64,000 nucleotides of DNA from Coprinellus micaceus (lineage: Eukaryota; Basidiomycota; Agaricomycetes; Agaricales; Psathyrellaceae). A program made the translations under genes and the position numbers. Below are positions 1 through 12,562 of the stretch, piece after piece. The notes beneath the pieces are model-generated. The model had not been told where the DNA came from. It was given only the letters and a program-made list of their open reading frames with translations, and ran no database searches. Where the stretch lies: contig OX596346.1 of assembly GCA_951394405.1 (NCBI GenBank), forward strand, positions 1,674,001 to 1,738,000, written 5' to 3'. How positions within the stretch are numbered: the first letter of the stretch is position 1; every line of letters starts with the position of its first letter.

Positions 1-78
1 ACATAGCAGACCTCATCAGGCTAACCAGCTTGAGCTGCCTCGTATCCTCTATTCCATTCCCTCAAACCCTCTATCAAC

Positions 79-1172
79 ATGAAGTTTGCTTCTCTCTTGG
101 CTGTCGCCACTGCCGCCACTACGGCGAGCGCTCGTACATTCACTGTGCGTATCGCACCTCTCCCTCCGACTGGGGACCGACACTGACCAACAGGTCAACA
201 GGTGTACAACGCTTGCCCGTTCACCATCTGGCCTGCTATCTTCACCGACCTTAACGTCGGAAGCGCTGTCCCCAACCACGCTAATGGGTTAGTATACCCT
301 TCCCAGTCTTCGAGAGCGAACCTAATTCCTATATACCTCCCCCAGCTGGGAAGCCCCTGCGTGGTCCAAGGTTACCTTCAGTGTCCCTGACAACTGGAGG
401 GCTGGAAGAATCTGGGTACGGTTCCCGCCCACATTCAGTTGTATTTTACTTAATTTTGGTCATTGCGAACAGGGTAGACGCAACTGCGACTTCCGCAAGC
501 CTGGGGCCCAGTCTTGCTTGACCGGAAGCTGCAATGGTGGCTTGGTCTGTGACAACCGCTCCGGTGCTGTGAGTCCACGTCAGGCTGAATTTTGAGATTC
601 CCCTTCTGACACGGGGAAATCCTAGGGCGTTCCTCCTGCCACCCTCGCCGAGTTCACCTTTGACGGAACCGACGATTGGTATGATGGTGAGTTGGCCAGA
701 TGATTCCCTCCCGCCAAGGGTTAGTGTTCACAATCGCGCAGTGTCTCTCGTCGATGGATACAACCTCCCTGTGAGGATCAACCCCACCCAAGGATGTCCC
801 GTCGCCGACTGCGCGAAGGATCTCGGACCCGACTGCCCTGCACCCCTCAAGGGCCCCTTCGACTCCACCGGCTTCCCCGTCGGATGCAAATCCGCTTGCC
901 TCGCCAACCTTGACGGGAACCAAGGCAATTCGGCGAACTGCTGCTCGGGTAGCCACAGCACCCCTGCGACTTGCCCTGCTTCTGGCGTCGCGTACTATTC
1001 CTACTTTAGTGCGTGGCCAATCTCCTTTCGTTCATATTTAATCTGACCTTCCTTTCAGAGAGCAACTGCCCAAGGTCGTATGCATACGCTTACGACGAGT
1101 CCAGCGGCAATGCGCTCTTCAAGTGCCCCGCCAGCAGGAGGGCCGACTACACCATCACCTTTTGCCCTTAAT
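79..1172 (+). CDS. Thaumatin-like secreted protein 1 (multi-exon)
   Basis: The start ATG at 79 opens a typical signal peptide (MKFASLLAVATAATTASA). The mature protein begins RTFTVYNACPFTIWPA, the classic thaumatin/osmotin N-terminus. Splicing gives a protein of about 240 residues with 16 cysteines, the full set for eight disulphides. Other family landmarks are NWRAGRIWGRRNCDF, AEFTFDG, DWYDVSLVDGYNLPV, GCKSACLANLDGNQ, CCSGSH, SYAYAYDE and the terminal YTITFCP followed by TAA. The first intron (145-201) separates ACT from GTG-TAC; the second joins NG to WEAPAWS. Further short introns follow near 416-472, 570-626, 687-740 and 1010-1058. Family members are secreted and proposed to bind or cleave beta-1,3-glucan or to act in defence; the exact role here is inferred. 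It is a paralogue of the genes at 17.9 and 20.1 kb. Confidence 0.93.
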
Positions 1173-1822
1173 CTTCCGGCGGACTTGAGTCCTACAATTA
1201 CGAACTTGATCATCTATGCAGAAAGTTTGTATATTCACTTGAATACTCATGTCTCACACAATATCCCTGGCTGTCGTAAAATATTCACATACCCACGAAG
1301 CGAGTTTACCAGCGCTTGTTCGGGTGTTGGAAAGATTCAGAGATCCCCTCGTCATCGTTCGATCGAGGCAGCACCTGAGGAGTCAGAAGGCGGAAATGAA
1401 CTTCAATGAAGGGTAGGTATTCGGCTAAGTGCTTTGACTCCGCATGAGTTGGATAAATGAGTGTGGGTGTGGGATTTGTAAATTGTGTGGGAGCACCGAT
1501 CTTGGCAGGATCGGCTGCGGAATGACCGTGGCACCCCGCCACAAACAAGCGCCCATTGCTTGCGGCAACTCGGCGGGATGGCGATCACACCGTCCCTACT
1601 TCCCACGCATCACCATGACTGCCGATACATCATAGGGGCCTTTGGGTGGGGTAAACTTGAATGAGATCAGTCCTCCCTGCATCGTCCAGGCCTTCACCAC
1701 TCAAAGCGAACACGACGAGTGCTCGGAAGGGTCAGTGTATATCGCGTTTTGAGGTTCCCCGACTAACGTTACGCGCCTCCCGAGGCAGGCTCCAACTTCT
1801 TAAATCCACCCCTAAATCTAGG
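1173..1822. other. Intergenic, 650 bp
   Basis: Downstream region of the thaumatin-like gene and promoter or leader of the FAD oxidoreductase. No convincing gene. The downstream ORF stays open back to an ATG at 1661, so the last 160 bp could encode an N-terminal extension. Confidence 0.5.
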
Positions 1823-3136
1823 ATGTCCGAGGCGAAATCTAGCGAAACTCCTCACGTCGTAATCGTAGGAGGAGGAATCATTGGGTGCACGACAGCGTAC
1901 TACCTCACCAAGGCCAAGAAAGGGTCAGCGACAGGGGATATTCCCATCAAAGTGACCCTTATCGAGGCATCCCAGCACGGCGTCGCCCAAGGCGCCTCAG
2001 GGAAAGCCGGAGGGCTGGTCGCGCGTTGGGCATACCCAAGGGAACTCGTGGATATTTCTTACCCCGAGCACGAGAAGCTGGCAAATGAACACAACGGCGG
2101 AGATCGTTGGGGATGGCGGTATGTTGGGTGCGGTGCTTGGGAAGGCAGAGGCAAGGTTGGGTCTGAGACGGCGGAAAAGGGAGAGGGAACTGGCGAGAGA
2201 AGCTTAGAGAAGGAGCTTGGGTTGCCTGGAGGGAGTAAGCCGGACGCTAAAGGTCGGGTGGAGAAGGGACTCCCTGATGACTTGCTTTGGGTGCAGGAGG
2301 ACTTAACAACCGGTTATTCGCCGATGGCTGGGGATGGCGACACGGCCCAGGTGCACCCATATTTGTTCACGACGAGTATGTTCGAGCTGGCGAAGGAGCA
2401 GGGGTTGGAGCATATTCAGGGCGGCGCGACGAAGGTGTTGAAGGAGGGTGGGAAGGTTACTGGTGTGGAGTACACCGGCACCGGGGGTGGCGAGAAAATG
2501 AGGATCAAGGCAACTCACGTCGTTGTGTCAGCGGGTGCTTGGTCTCCGAGAATCGTTGAAGGGCTCCCCATCGCAGCCACACGGGCGCACAGTGTCACCA
2601 TCCAACCCCAAGCCGGCATCGTTATATCTCCGTACGTCTTGTTCACGGAGATCAGCATCTCAAAGAAAGCAGGAGGCCGTAAGATAGTGTCACCTGAAAT
2701 CTACGCTAAGCCGGACAACGAAGTCTACTCATGTGGCCCTGGCGACAGTCTGGCCCTCCCAGACACCGTAGACGACGTTGAGGTCGACGCCGCGGCTTGC
2801 GAATCAATCATCCAGCACGTAACGGCGATCTCCAATGAGTTGAGAAATGGGACGGTAGGCAAGCGGCAGGCTTGCTATCTTCCGACGGTGGAGACGGGTG
2901 GCGGTCCATTTGTAGGAGAGGCGGCCAGGGTTGCTAAGGGTTTGTATCTTGCGACGGGACACACCTGCTGGGTGAGTGATTGAGTTTTGACGCACCCCGA
3001 AAGAGAAGGCAGCTCACCGGATGAATAGGGCATCTGTAATGCCCCTGGCACGGCCCTGGCTATCACTGAATTGATTCTTGACGGTAAAATTCGCAGCGGC
3101 GACCTCAGGAAACTCAGCCCATCTGTCATCCTCTAA
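1823..3136 (+). CDS. FAD-dependent oxidoreductase, DAO family (Tda3-like)
   Basis: The N-terminus carries a Rossmann FAD motif, HVVIVGGGIIGCTTAYYLT, starting about residue 11 from the ATG at 1823. It is followed by LIEASQHGVAQGASGKAGGL, typical of D-amino-acid-oxidase-fold enzymes. The C-terminus TGHTCW / GICNAPGTALAITELILDG is the signature of the Tda3-like fungal subgroup. One intron (about 2971-3028) splits this signature: TGCTGG, then gtgagt ... aatag, then GGCATC. The ORF stays open upstream to an ATG at 1661. That would add 54 residues rich in Arg, Ser and Lys that could be a mitochondrial presequence, but a 5' leader is equally possible, and 1823 matches the usual family start. The family oxidises amines or imino acids with FAD; the substrate is unknown. 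In yeast the homologue has been linked to endosome/Golgi trafficking. Confidence 0.85.
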
Positions 3137-5049
3137 GTGGTTAGTCGGTTCGCCAGAATTTCAGGGTTCTTTCCGTGAACATCTCGTCCAGGGCGCAGAA
3201 GCTTCTGCACGTCCCCGTAGCTTCTGGACAGACCGCAGGCAATTGGGGGCGATTGAGCGCACTCACAGAATAGAAAATGGCCCACAAAGACACAATCAAC
3301 ACTTCTACTGATACTATGGGGTGACCGCAAATTTTCTTGGGCGCCAATCTGCCACTTTCGGAATGTCAAAAGGTTCTGGGGTGTCGACGGCCTGCTGCGG
3401 AAATGGAATGGGTGTCGTGAGTGTCGCTTTCAAGGGGGCCAGGCCGCCAGATGAAACACCCGCTCACGTACAACCGAACATGCGCCTGTCTATTGGGTGC
3501 AGCCCTTGCCATGATCCAAGCAAGGGGCATCCGTTGTACGTGATTGGCACCACATGCCAGCATGCGCGTCAATCCAGCCTAATTATCCTCCGAGGTTCCA
3601 CGCCAATTTCATCTGGGTAGAGGGAGTGTAGAGGGCAGAGTGGCGGAAATGCAGTGCGACATGCGGCGGGTAACGGGCCAAGACAGCTCGGGCGCGAGCA
3701 CCATCCTGCACCATCTACCTCGCACGGGTCCGGCGAAATTGGGGTGCGCGTGGTGTCAACAATAGAATTCGCAGACAGCGACCGAGTGCCTTTCAAACAG
3801 GTAAGGAAACCTTGAACCCGCACTCTGGTGACCCTAGCCGCTTGTCATCCAGAGACACAAAAGCGATATTAAACTGCCGACCACGTCGCGCCCTGGGTAT
3901 CTCCGGCAACCCCCTTCGAGGTAATCCTGCAGGGCGCGTATGGCAGAGTGCTGTGAAAGCCTGCAGAATGGAGCAGGAGCGATGACCGAAATTATCGCTA
4001 GCGCAAATCGAGATGGCCTCGAGATGGGTACGCAACTTGTCATTTGAACAGGAGTCCATTCTTTGTGACGGTGTCGCTAGTCGGCGCTAATTTAATCACA
4101 AACTTTGACCCAGCTGGCCAATCCGTGGCCAGAGGCGCGCCCTCCTCGCCGTTCATCCTTTCATCTGCCAAAAGTCGATTTCTTAAGCATCTGCCGTAGA
4201 GTCCTCACGGACACACATTGGACACACAAACGGACTCGACGGAGCCATCCAAATCGGTGTGGTTGCAGTGAGTAAACCCTGATGACCCTGAGGAGCCCTG
4301 AGGATTGGTGCTCTGATTTGATTGCCGGTCACTCCAAATTTCAACGTTGGCGCTTGACGCCGACGGGTGCGCTCCGGGCATGCCTCTCGGCGTTGCGACG
4401 CGAATCCATGCGTCGCTGGGATTTACAGCGCGCCTCTCGGTGAGCATCTTTCATTTGTTTGTGTCCCGAGCACCCATTCATTTCTCCACTGCGTCATAAT
4501 CGTTGGGGCAAGTATTTGACAGGATGAGATGGACCTCCTCTGGGCCCGCTCGGGCGATGTCATATCTCGGAAACATACTGCCTCGTGGCTCCTCGTGCTG
4601 ATGGTCGCTTCCGTTTGATGGCGTTTGGGGCCGTAAAATGACCGCCCGGAGCTGTCGACGACATGTCCGTCGCTTTTTGGTGTACGTGTCCGTCGTGTCG
4701 AGGTACTCCCCTGTTGCCTAGCACAACGGGCGAATCGCCAGTCGCGTCCCGAAGGACTTAGCCGAGACCGAATTGCAAATTTCGTATAAGTAAGTACCAC
4801 ATCTGCCACCCCACCCGTTCCCGCTTCCCCGTTTCCCCCTCCGTCTCAATTCCATTCCGCGCTTTTTTCTATTGTTTTCCTCTCATCGCGCGTATTCTAA
4901 TCACGGTTTCTCCCCCAGCGCCTGCAGGCTACTGCTGTGAAGCTCCGTAAATCAACGGTGCTGTTATCGCGAAGTGATCGCCTAGATCTTCGCGCACCTA
5001 CATTAAGCAGGTCGACCCATCCCTTTCCTTTCCCCACCTACGAATAATC
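3137..5049. other. Intergenic, 1.9 kb
   Basis: Short overlapping ORFs occur on both strands, but none has recognisable domains or splice-supported extension. Pyrimidine-rich tracts at about 4810-4920 and 5020-5040 look like the promoter of the next gene. Confidence 0.4.
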
Positions 5050-5765
5050 ATGTCGAGACCCTCTTACCTCAGCCGTGAGGAGCCGTACGAGTAAGTTCCC
5101 CATTTTTCCATCGTGTTAAACGGTTCTCTCAACTTGTTGTCTCCAGGGCACTCTGCCACCACTTCAATGTTTCCCCACCACCCGCTATGACCGACGCTAC
5201 CATCCCAACGATATTTACCATGACCGTGACACACGACGCCCATATGCCCACCCACGTTTTAGCCGCCGTACCGTCTGGTAATCCAGACGCTGTACCTCTT
5301 ATGCTCCCCATCGACTCCAGCCTCTATGACGCCGGATTCCGCGTTGACATCAATATCCCAGCTGCTCCACCAGGCTCGACGGCCCCCATTCCCCACACCG
5401 CCGATGGCACCCTCGTCGTCACTTTCCCGGTCATTCCAATCACCGTGCCCGACACATCCACTCTCCCATTGCTCCTTCTCTACGGCCTTGGCTTGGAGAC
5501 GCACCCCAATTTCTTGACATGGCGCCTGCTGCCGTCCCAAGTCATCGAGGAATTCCCTAATGCCGCCACCATGGCGCTTATCCTTTCGCGGGCGCGTCAA
5601 GAGCAGTTCGACCGCATCTTCAGATTCAACCAGGGCCTGTGGCGTAATATCTTGTCCTTAGGCTTGAAGGACGTCCATACTGTCGAGCTTGTTCAGACAG
5701 CTTGGAACGTTACAGCGGAATCACGCAAAATTCGGATGCGTCCATCCACCACGTCCAGGCAGTAG
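5050..5765 (+). CDS. Hypothetical protein, two exons
   Basis: A short first exon encodes MSRPSYLSREEPYE and is joined through a clear intron (gtaagt at 5092 to ctccag at 5147) to a long second exon in the same frame. The predicted protein has about 219 residues. The N-terminal half is rich in Pro and Thr with beta-type hydrophobic spacing (MTDATIPTIFTMTVTHDAHM, PVIPITVPDTSTLPLLLLYG). The C-terminal third is predicted helical (SQVIEEFPNAATMALILSRA, RQEQFDRIFRF). There is no signal peptide and no domain I recognise. It may be a lineage-restricted protein. The splice join and sustained frame support it as real; the function is unknown. Confidence 0.6.
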
Positions 5766-7236
5766 GCGGAGCCTCCAACCCCCCCTTTCTCTATACTTAT
5801 TTTCTTTCTATTTCCGTTCGTACTATAGCACCACCATAATCCCGTCTATTGGCTACAATTATGTCCCGTCTGCTCCAACGCTTTTGCTGACCTTGTTTGC
5901 TTCTCGTTGCATGTACCACCCTAATCGCTGTCCTTCTACAGTATGCTACCCTTTAATTACTTACCCTGTACCATGTACCACGGCCATCCCACCCATTTGT
6001 ACTCGTCCTTTTACCGCACTACGCTCGTAATCCTCGCTCGTCCTTGCCTACAATTACTCAGTACACCCTAGTATACTCCGGTCCCACACCGACACCGACA
6101 ACGTCTATTCTAACTAATGGCGCCATTTGTGAATTAGAGTTCTTTTTGGTGGCCTTTACTCGGCGTCATGGTCGACCTCACAGCCCGGTTGAAAGGGCAT
6201 AACTCAGCCTCGAGGCTGACGCCGCCATGGGAGCCGTCTGCCCGCAAGTGCCTGCAGGTTGATCTAGGCTTAGTTCATATAATTGCGTCTCAGAAAGGCT
6301 GTACGAAGATCACTCAAAAGTCCCAATTCGCAAAAGGGAGTTCCGAAGGAATCCCAGAGGTCGTACGAGTTTCTCCCATCGAGCTTCCATCTCCCAAACG
6401 TCGTTCTGGCGTTCTCTTCCCAGATTAGCGCCCGTGGTGTGTAGGGGTCTATTTGTATCTCGCGTCCACAGGCGCCCACATCCCCGTTGATGTGAAATGT
6501 TGACACATCGTAGATCTTCGCACACCAGCGCTTCTGTGTGTGCCCTCAGTCTCGTCCTCTACACTTCTCGCAAATCTTTTAGAAGAGAACCCCGAAGTAT
6601 CCTTCCCGAGCGCCGTCGAAGAGCAGCCTTGAGACCGCAGTCTGATTCACCTGGCACCAACGACCGTCGCCCCCTCAAACCCTGGCGATCATCGCACCTC
6701 TAATAGGCTTCAAATCCACCCACCCTCGCCACCACTCGGCACTCCAGGCCCTCGACACGTCGCCTCTGGACCATGTTCTGGAATCGAGGCGAGTCAGCCG
6801 AAACTTCCCGCGTCGAGGGTGTGTGTCTATGCAATGTGCAAATATTGAGGCGTAACGTAACAAGCATGCAATGGTACAAGTACACGGGCAGCACAGAAAA
6901 CGATGCAAGATGCGGCATTCGATATAGTTCATGGAGGCAGAGAGAACGTTTCAGCCTTGGAAACGTGAAAGGATGGAAGCAGAGCGCAGCGAGAGGGGAA
7001 GAAATTGGCCAGTGAACTGAATGGATCGGTGGCATATGAGAAAAATGGGTCATACGAAACAAGGCAGTCGGATAAATAAGGTGTCGCAGACATGGTGAAA
7101 GGGAAGCATTTAGGAACAAGATACGCGGTAAGGTAAGTGGACGAAACACGCGTCGGCATGACGCAGGCCAAGAATAAAGAAGTTCACGCACAGAAAGAAA
7201 AGATCCATATGTAGTCGCGAGAGGCACGAATCAATT
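5766..7236. other. Intergenic, 1.5 kb
   Basis: Convergent region holding the 3' ends of the flanking (+) and (-) genes. The first ~350 bp are pyrimidine-rich. Several ORFs (for example 6700-7227 on the minus strand) have low-complexity hydrophobic or basic translations and no domain, so I do not call them. Confidence 0.4.
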
Positions 7237-10200
7237 TCACTGATCAACATCCATCGCATCATCCCCACCCTCCCTCAAGGTCTGCCGCCTCTGCTGCTTA
7301 ACAGGCGACCCATCCCCAACCATGCTCCTCCTCCTGTGATACTCACTCTGCCTCACCCTTTTCTTCGCACTCAACAACACTCGATCCCCATTCCCACCTG
7401 CACTCGCCCTCACCTTCACCACACCCATGCTACTCCTCGCGACCTTCGCACCGAGGCTCGAGCGCGGCTTCGCACCGGGCTTCGGGGCGAGGGCTGAGAC
7501 TCTTCGCGGAGCAGCAGTCGATGTGGCTGTAGCGGCGCTAGGGCGTGGAATGACAGACGCGGAGGCGGCCGTACCACTGCTACCTGCAGCGCGCTGGTTA
7601 GCGAGCTTAGCGATAACCTTGGAACGGGAGACGCGGGGTCGTTTTCCGTTCAGAGATCTCTGGCGGATTGGAGACTTCGCGTCTTCGTTGCCGGCAGGCG
7701 AAACCCCACTGCCCTTCTTAGGAGTGGGTGCTCCGAGCTCGAGAGGTTGGCTGAAGATCTTCCCCCGAGTGGGTGAGAACAACCCCCGAGGTTTACCGCC
7801 GCCGGTCGAGGATGCGGGTGGTCGGGCAACCGCTAAGCTGTTGGTAATGGTATCGAGCGCAGCAGTTGGTCTACGAGAGACGGGCGGGGATTTGAGAGGG
7901 TGGGCGGGGGTCGGTGTTTCGACAACAGGCTTATGTGCTGGGGCCGGGGTAGGTGTTTCAGCGACGGGCTTAAGGCCGCTACCTCCCGGCGTCCTGCTCG
8001 CCTTAGCCAAGGAGCTGGCGGTGGGAGCGAAGAGGCGTGAAGCAACCGACAACCTCGACGAAGATGAGGGTGTGCTAACAGGCTTAAGGGACGATTGGGA
8101 CCCAGAGACACTAGCGAGCCTCTTGGTGCCCATACTGCCGACGTTCAAAGGTTGGGTTGTGGACACCCTGGTACCCATCGAGGACACATGGGCAGAGCTG
8201 GCTCTCGAGCTATTCGTCGCGGTGACAGAGCTCTTTCGGGATGCCGCCGTGGCACCAGCCGCGAGGGAAGTGACGGTTGGTGCGACACTACCCCGCGTGG
8301 ATGGAACCCCGAAGGATGGAATAGGAGACCTGGCCCTCGCAGAGGAGGCCGCTGTTGGTTTGGTCAACGTGCTCTCAGAGCTTGGTTTGACCCCAGTAGG
8401 ACGGCTCGGCGGGGCAGCTGCCTGTGTCGAATTGGGCTTTGTGGGGACGATGGGCTTCTTGGGGGCAGCAGTGGACTTCGGCTGACCAACAGGCTTGGGA
8501 ATGGCGTTTGACGTCGCCACAGCAGTCTTACCGCGACCCCATACGCTCGCAACGAGTGACTTCGCTGAAGAAAGGAACCCGAAGCGCGATGGTTTGGGGG
8601 GTGGCTTGCCTTTCAAACGGGAGGAGATCAGACATGGTCTTTGTGCCCAGGAAGAAAGGGAAGGAAAGGGACCTACCAACGATGCTTGACCTTGCACTAC
8701 GCCTCCCATGCATTCCAGGACCAGTGCTACTACGTCGCTTCGCCTTATTCATCTCCAACTTGCGTTTAATGGCCTGTCGTTCCTTCTCTCTAACAACCGC
8801 ATCCTCCTCCTCGGCCTGCTTGCTGGGAGCGGCAGATTCGGCTCCATCCTTGCTATCCACGGTGGCGTCGGATGCGACGCGAATACGCTTGCCTGCGCGT
8901 TCATCGGGATGCTCACCATCCTTCTGCGGATCCTCGTCTTCACCGTCCTCGTCCGTACCAAAGGCTCCGGGGATCACCCTCGCGCGCCTGCCGTTGCTGA
9001 TGACCCTAGTGCCACTCGCCCAAACCCCAGCAGGACGACGAGGGCCAGTTGCTGGGATGACACTGGACTTGCGTTTCTTGCCGGCAATAGCCGATACGTT
9101 CGTCGCTTCCTTTGCGGGTACAGTACTAGCCTCCTTGCGCTTCACGAACGAATCGATACCCTCCATCTTCTGGAACTGCTGCTGGTGCGCCTGATCGAAC
9201 TTCTCCTTCATCTCTCCCTTGGGCTTGGGCAGCGGCTTAACATCCCTAGAGAGATCGGCGTTCTTATGGGCACCGGGGTGGAGACGCCCAATGAGCCCGG
9301 TATCAACGCTTGCGACACCATTCTCTTGCAAACGCTTGTTCATCTCCTCCAGGACACTTGCAGCAGCCGACTTGAACTGCGCGTCGGAGACGCGGTGCTT
9401 AGGGAGTGGCGACCCAAACACGAACGGGTCATCGTTCGCTCGGGCTGCGGGAACTGGCAACACCGAAGTGGAAGTGGAGGGTAGTGGAGCAGATGTATCA
9501 GTGGCTCCGCCGGGTGCCGTGTTGTTGGTTGAGGACGACGGGAGAACTTGGGAGGCCTTCGTCATAGAAGTCAGAGACGGTGGCAAATCGTTGAAGGTGA
9601 GGGTTGGATAAATACTGGAGGCTGGAGCCGGGCTGCCCATGATGATGTCGAAGCTCGTCTTGAAGGGCTTGAGCTGTGGGGTTGCAGAGACCAGATGATG
9701 GGTGGTGGTGGAAGGCTCTGGAGCAGCAGCCTTGGTACCAACAAGGCGGATGGTCGTGGTGGGACGAGTGGGAGTGGCTGGGGCACCGTTCAGACCAAGG
9801 CTGAGACGGCCGTTCTCCGGGGCCGGGACACCAGGACGGAGAGCATGACCAGGGAGAGGAGTCTCTCCGTCGCCCAGGAATCCATCCATGGTCATCCGCG
9901 CTGGGTTGAATGCCAGTGGCACATCATCAACGGGGGTCTCCGATGGAGGAAGCGAATCGTAGGGCATCGCGGTGGTCTCGAGCTCATTCGAAGCTTCATC
10001 CGTCGCCTCGTGCTTCGCGGCTCCGTTCCGAGATGAAGTGGACTTGGGCGACTTGGACCCATGCCCTTTCTTCAGCTTGCCAATCGAGTTGGCTAGGGCC
10101 TTGATAGAAGACCCGACGGTAGCTGTGGCTGGATTCAGTACCGACATTGGAGAGAAAGAAAGAAAGAGGCCCACATCTCGAAGAAGAAGTGCCGAACTCT

Positions 10201-10640
10201 CCAGCACCACCTCGGTGGCCACTCTGGCCACTCTTTGATGAGCCCACGGTATTTTGGGACTCATCCTCTTCCGCGATGCTATACATGACCACCTCCCAGT
10301 CGCTAAATGTGGGTTTTAATCCAGGCCTTTTCGGTGCTGGACCATCTTGGTTTGGTGAGGGTGGTCGAGCTCGAGCGGCTTCACCCTGATTGGTTTCGTT
10401 GGCGGTATCGTTCATGTCGTGTTCTTCCTCCATGTCGTGTTCGTTGGATTCCCCTCTGACTGCAATGCTGAGAGGATCGTCCTTGGGAAGCGTTTGTGCG
10501 TGTTTCTTCAGCTTGTCGATAAGGTCTACGTTCTTGCCCGATGCCTTGATAGAGTGTATCTTGCAGAGCTTGACGAGCTGGTCTCGCTTGAGGGAGTGGA
10601 GTGCTGGGGAGTTGAAGAGGATCTGTGTTGTTGAAGTCAT
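7237..10640 (-). CDS. SAP-domain basic nuclear protein, possibly NuSAP-like
   Basis: The N-terminal exon encodes a SAP motif (FNSPALHSLKRDQLVKLCKI, then HSIKASGKNVDLIDKLKKHA, about residues 9-48). This is a DNA-binding helix-extended-helix found in chromatin proteins. The rest is long (about 1,050 residues in total), low-complexity and strongly basic, rich in Ser, Pro, Ala, Lys and Arg, with nuclear-localisation-like clusters (GKKRKSSVIP, AKKRVRQSEYHRRR). A clear intron near 8608-8667 joins RSSIV to GKPPPKPSRFGFLSS. The join between the SAP exon and the middle exon (about 10130-10215) is uncertain; one in-frame solution runs from CACCGAG to CCACAG. A SAP domain plus a long basic Ser/Pro tail resembles NuSAP-type DNA/microtubule-binding proteins, but that identity is only suggested. 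MPTM at 10649 is an alternative start. The middle exon could in principle be a separate gene starting at 10147. Confidence 0.68.
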
Positions 10641-11539
10641 TGTGGGCATTAATGTAGGGTCATGTAGGTCGTGGAACGTTGAACAAGGTCGTGAAGCAGT
10701 ATTCAAGAGAGAACGTCCCACCCAAGTCCATGCAACCGGAGCCAATCAACGAAGCGATCAACCAACATACCTGTCATGTGATCGTGAATCTGCAAGGCGG
10801 AGTTCAAAAGCCTCGGGGCTCTCCGGCTGTGGCCCGTGCGCAAGACGCGTCAATATAGATAAGATAACGCGACGTCGACACCTCTCCTCTTCCTTCCTTT
10901 CACTCAACCCTCCTCTTCCCCGTACCCTCCTACCCTCCCCAAGTTCCAGAATCCACCTCACCATCGTCTTCCCCCGGGCTCCATTGCCTCGGCCAGATGC
11001 AGGTCCACGGTCCACGACCTGTTTGATGAGACTTGTTATATTTCAGGGCTGAAGGACATCTTCGGCTGCTCGGGCCAATGGACTGCCAGCGAAAGTGAGC
11101 GAATGAACGCTCCCCGGGATTATCGACCACCAAGTCACCTCTTTGCTCGATATGATGTTCGCTACTCTTGCGGCCGGGGAGGTCAAGAGTGACCCACGGC
11201 GGAGGGGGATGTAAATGAAGCGACTCCATGCACCGGCCATTCCAAGAAAGCCGGATTCGACTCTAACACCCGCCCACCACCGAATTCCTCATCCCTACGC
11301 AATTCGCACCTTTCGTGATTGCCTGCTATTCCTGAACATCTACGGGAGCCAAGGCGGATAAATGGACCCTCTTTCTCATCCCCGTCCTGTCATCTGACTC
11401 CGCCACCTTCAAAGCGTTACATACCTTCGCGGACAAGAAAGATCTGACCAATTGTCACACTCCTCCATTCGCCATCCCCGAAACGCATAAATACGATCAG
11501 AAAAGTCAGGATTCCGCTACTCTTTTCTTCTTCTTAACC
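10641..11539. other. Divergent intergenic region, 0.9 kb
   Basis: Shared upstream region of the SAP gene (-) and the kinase-like gene (+). Pyrimidine-rich tracts occur around 10880-10945 and 11515-11537. No gene recognised. Confidence 0.4.
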
Positions 11540-12562
11540 ATGGGTGCATCGAATGAGACCAAGGCAGTGGTGGGTGCTCGTTTAGCTCGTCGAGCATACT
11601 CTGGTGAACTGACCACCTGGCGCAGGCAGCGAACGCCATCAAAACACTGACGATCGTCGGTTGGGCCACGACTGCAAGGGGCCAGGCCCTCAGCCTACGC
11701 TTAACACGCCAGGACCCTCCCTCCATCGTCCCCGTCCGCGCGTGGCGCGGCGAAGTCCTCCCCAACGGTCCCCCCTCTCGACCTCCTTCCAAACTCCCTC
11801 CCCCTTCTACAAACGAACTCAGTGTCACCGTCGCCGAACCCCTCGGCTCTGGCCGTTGTGGCAACGTACTTGCAGTTGACACCCTCCGACTGACAGACCC
11901 CAACGACCGCAAAGTCCGATTCCTCTACCCACAAGCACCCCATTTCCCTGAACTCGTGATCAAGATCGCTGCAGGTGCTGATCATGAAGAAGCCTTGAGG
12001 CACGAGGCGGCAATGTATGACGAGATGGAGTCGTTGCAGGGGATCTCTATTCCTCGCGCGTACGGCCTGTTCTCTGTCGATGTCCCCGCGGGCACCGTCG
12101 TCCCTGGGGTCACCTCTAGCCGCATTTCCATCCTCCTCCTTGAACGGCAGGGTGACCTGCTGCCATTGGGCGACAAGCTTCCAGAAGAGTAAGTCTCGTC
12201 ACCATTCTCGTAAAATGACCTTCGCTTACTAAATTAACAGAGGTGATCTCTGGGATGTCTTCCGTGACCTCGCTCGGCTAGGCATCGAGCACACCGACAT
12301 CCGCTACTCTGACATCCTTCACGCCCCGAACCCCGAGTACGGGTTGCCTGCGATCCCCTGCCCGTACCACCACTGCGTGCACACGTACCGCGTCGTCGAC
12401 TTCAGCAGCGCGCAAAAAACTGACCTCACGCTGAAGAGGCACTACTTCAACACTGCGGCGTACCTCGGCCCTATGCTGGAGGGTATGAAGAGTAACGTTA
12501 TCCTCGAGCCATGGGAGATCAAAGGCAACGTTAAAACCACCAATCGCCCCAGCGCCTTGTGA
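11540..12562 (+). CDS. Protein-kinase-like protein, probably catalytically degenerate
   Basis: Exon 1 (MGASNETKAV) joins AANAIKTLTIVGWATTARGQ across a ~55 nt intron; a second intron begins at 12190 (gtaagt) and ends at 12240. The protein of about 300 residues has a kinase-fold layout. There is a glycine-loop-like GSGRCGNVLAVD, a beta-3 lysine in ELVIKIA and a helix C glutamate in EALRHEAAMYDEM. A catalytic-loop-like GIEHTDIRYSDIL and a DFG-like VVDFSSAQ follow. The HRDxKxxN motif is altered (HTDIRYSDI, with no Lys or Asn in the usual places) and DFG reads DFS, so it may be a pseudokinase or a divergent small-molecule kinase. Basidiomycetes carry many such genes. The fold call is moderately secure; the function is unknown. 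Confidence 0.7.

Noticed and set aside
6700..7227. 175-codon minus-strand ORF
   Set aside because: No domain; lies just past the SAP gene stop, in probable 3' UTR, with a composition unlike neighbouring proteins.
7427..8485. 352-codon plus-strand ORF
   Set aside because: Antisense to the low-complexity last exon of the SAP-domain gene; the Ala/Leu/Gly-rich translation is typical of a shadow frame.
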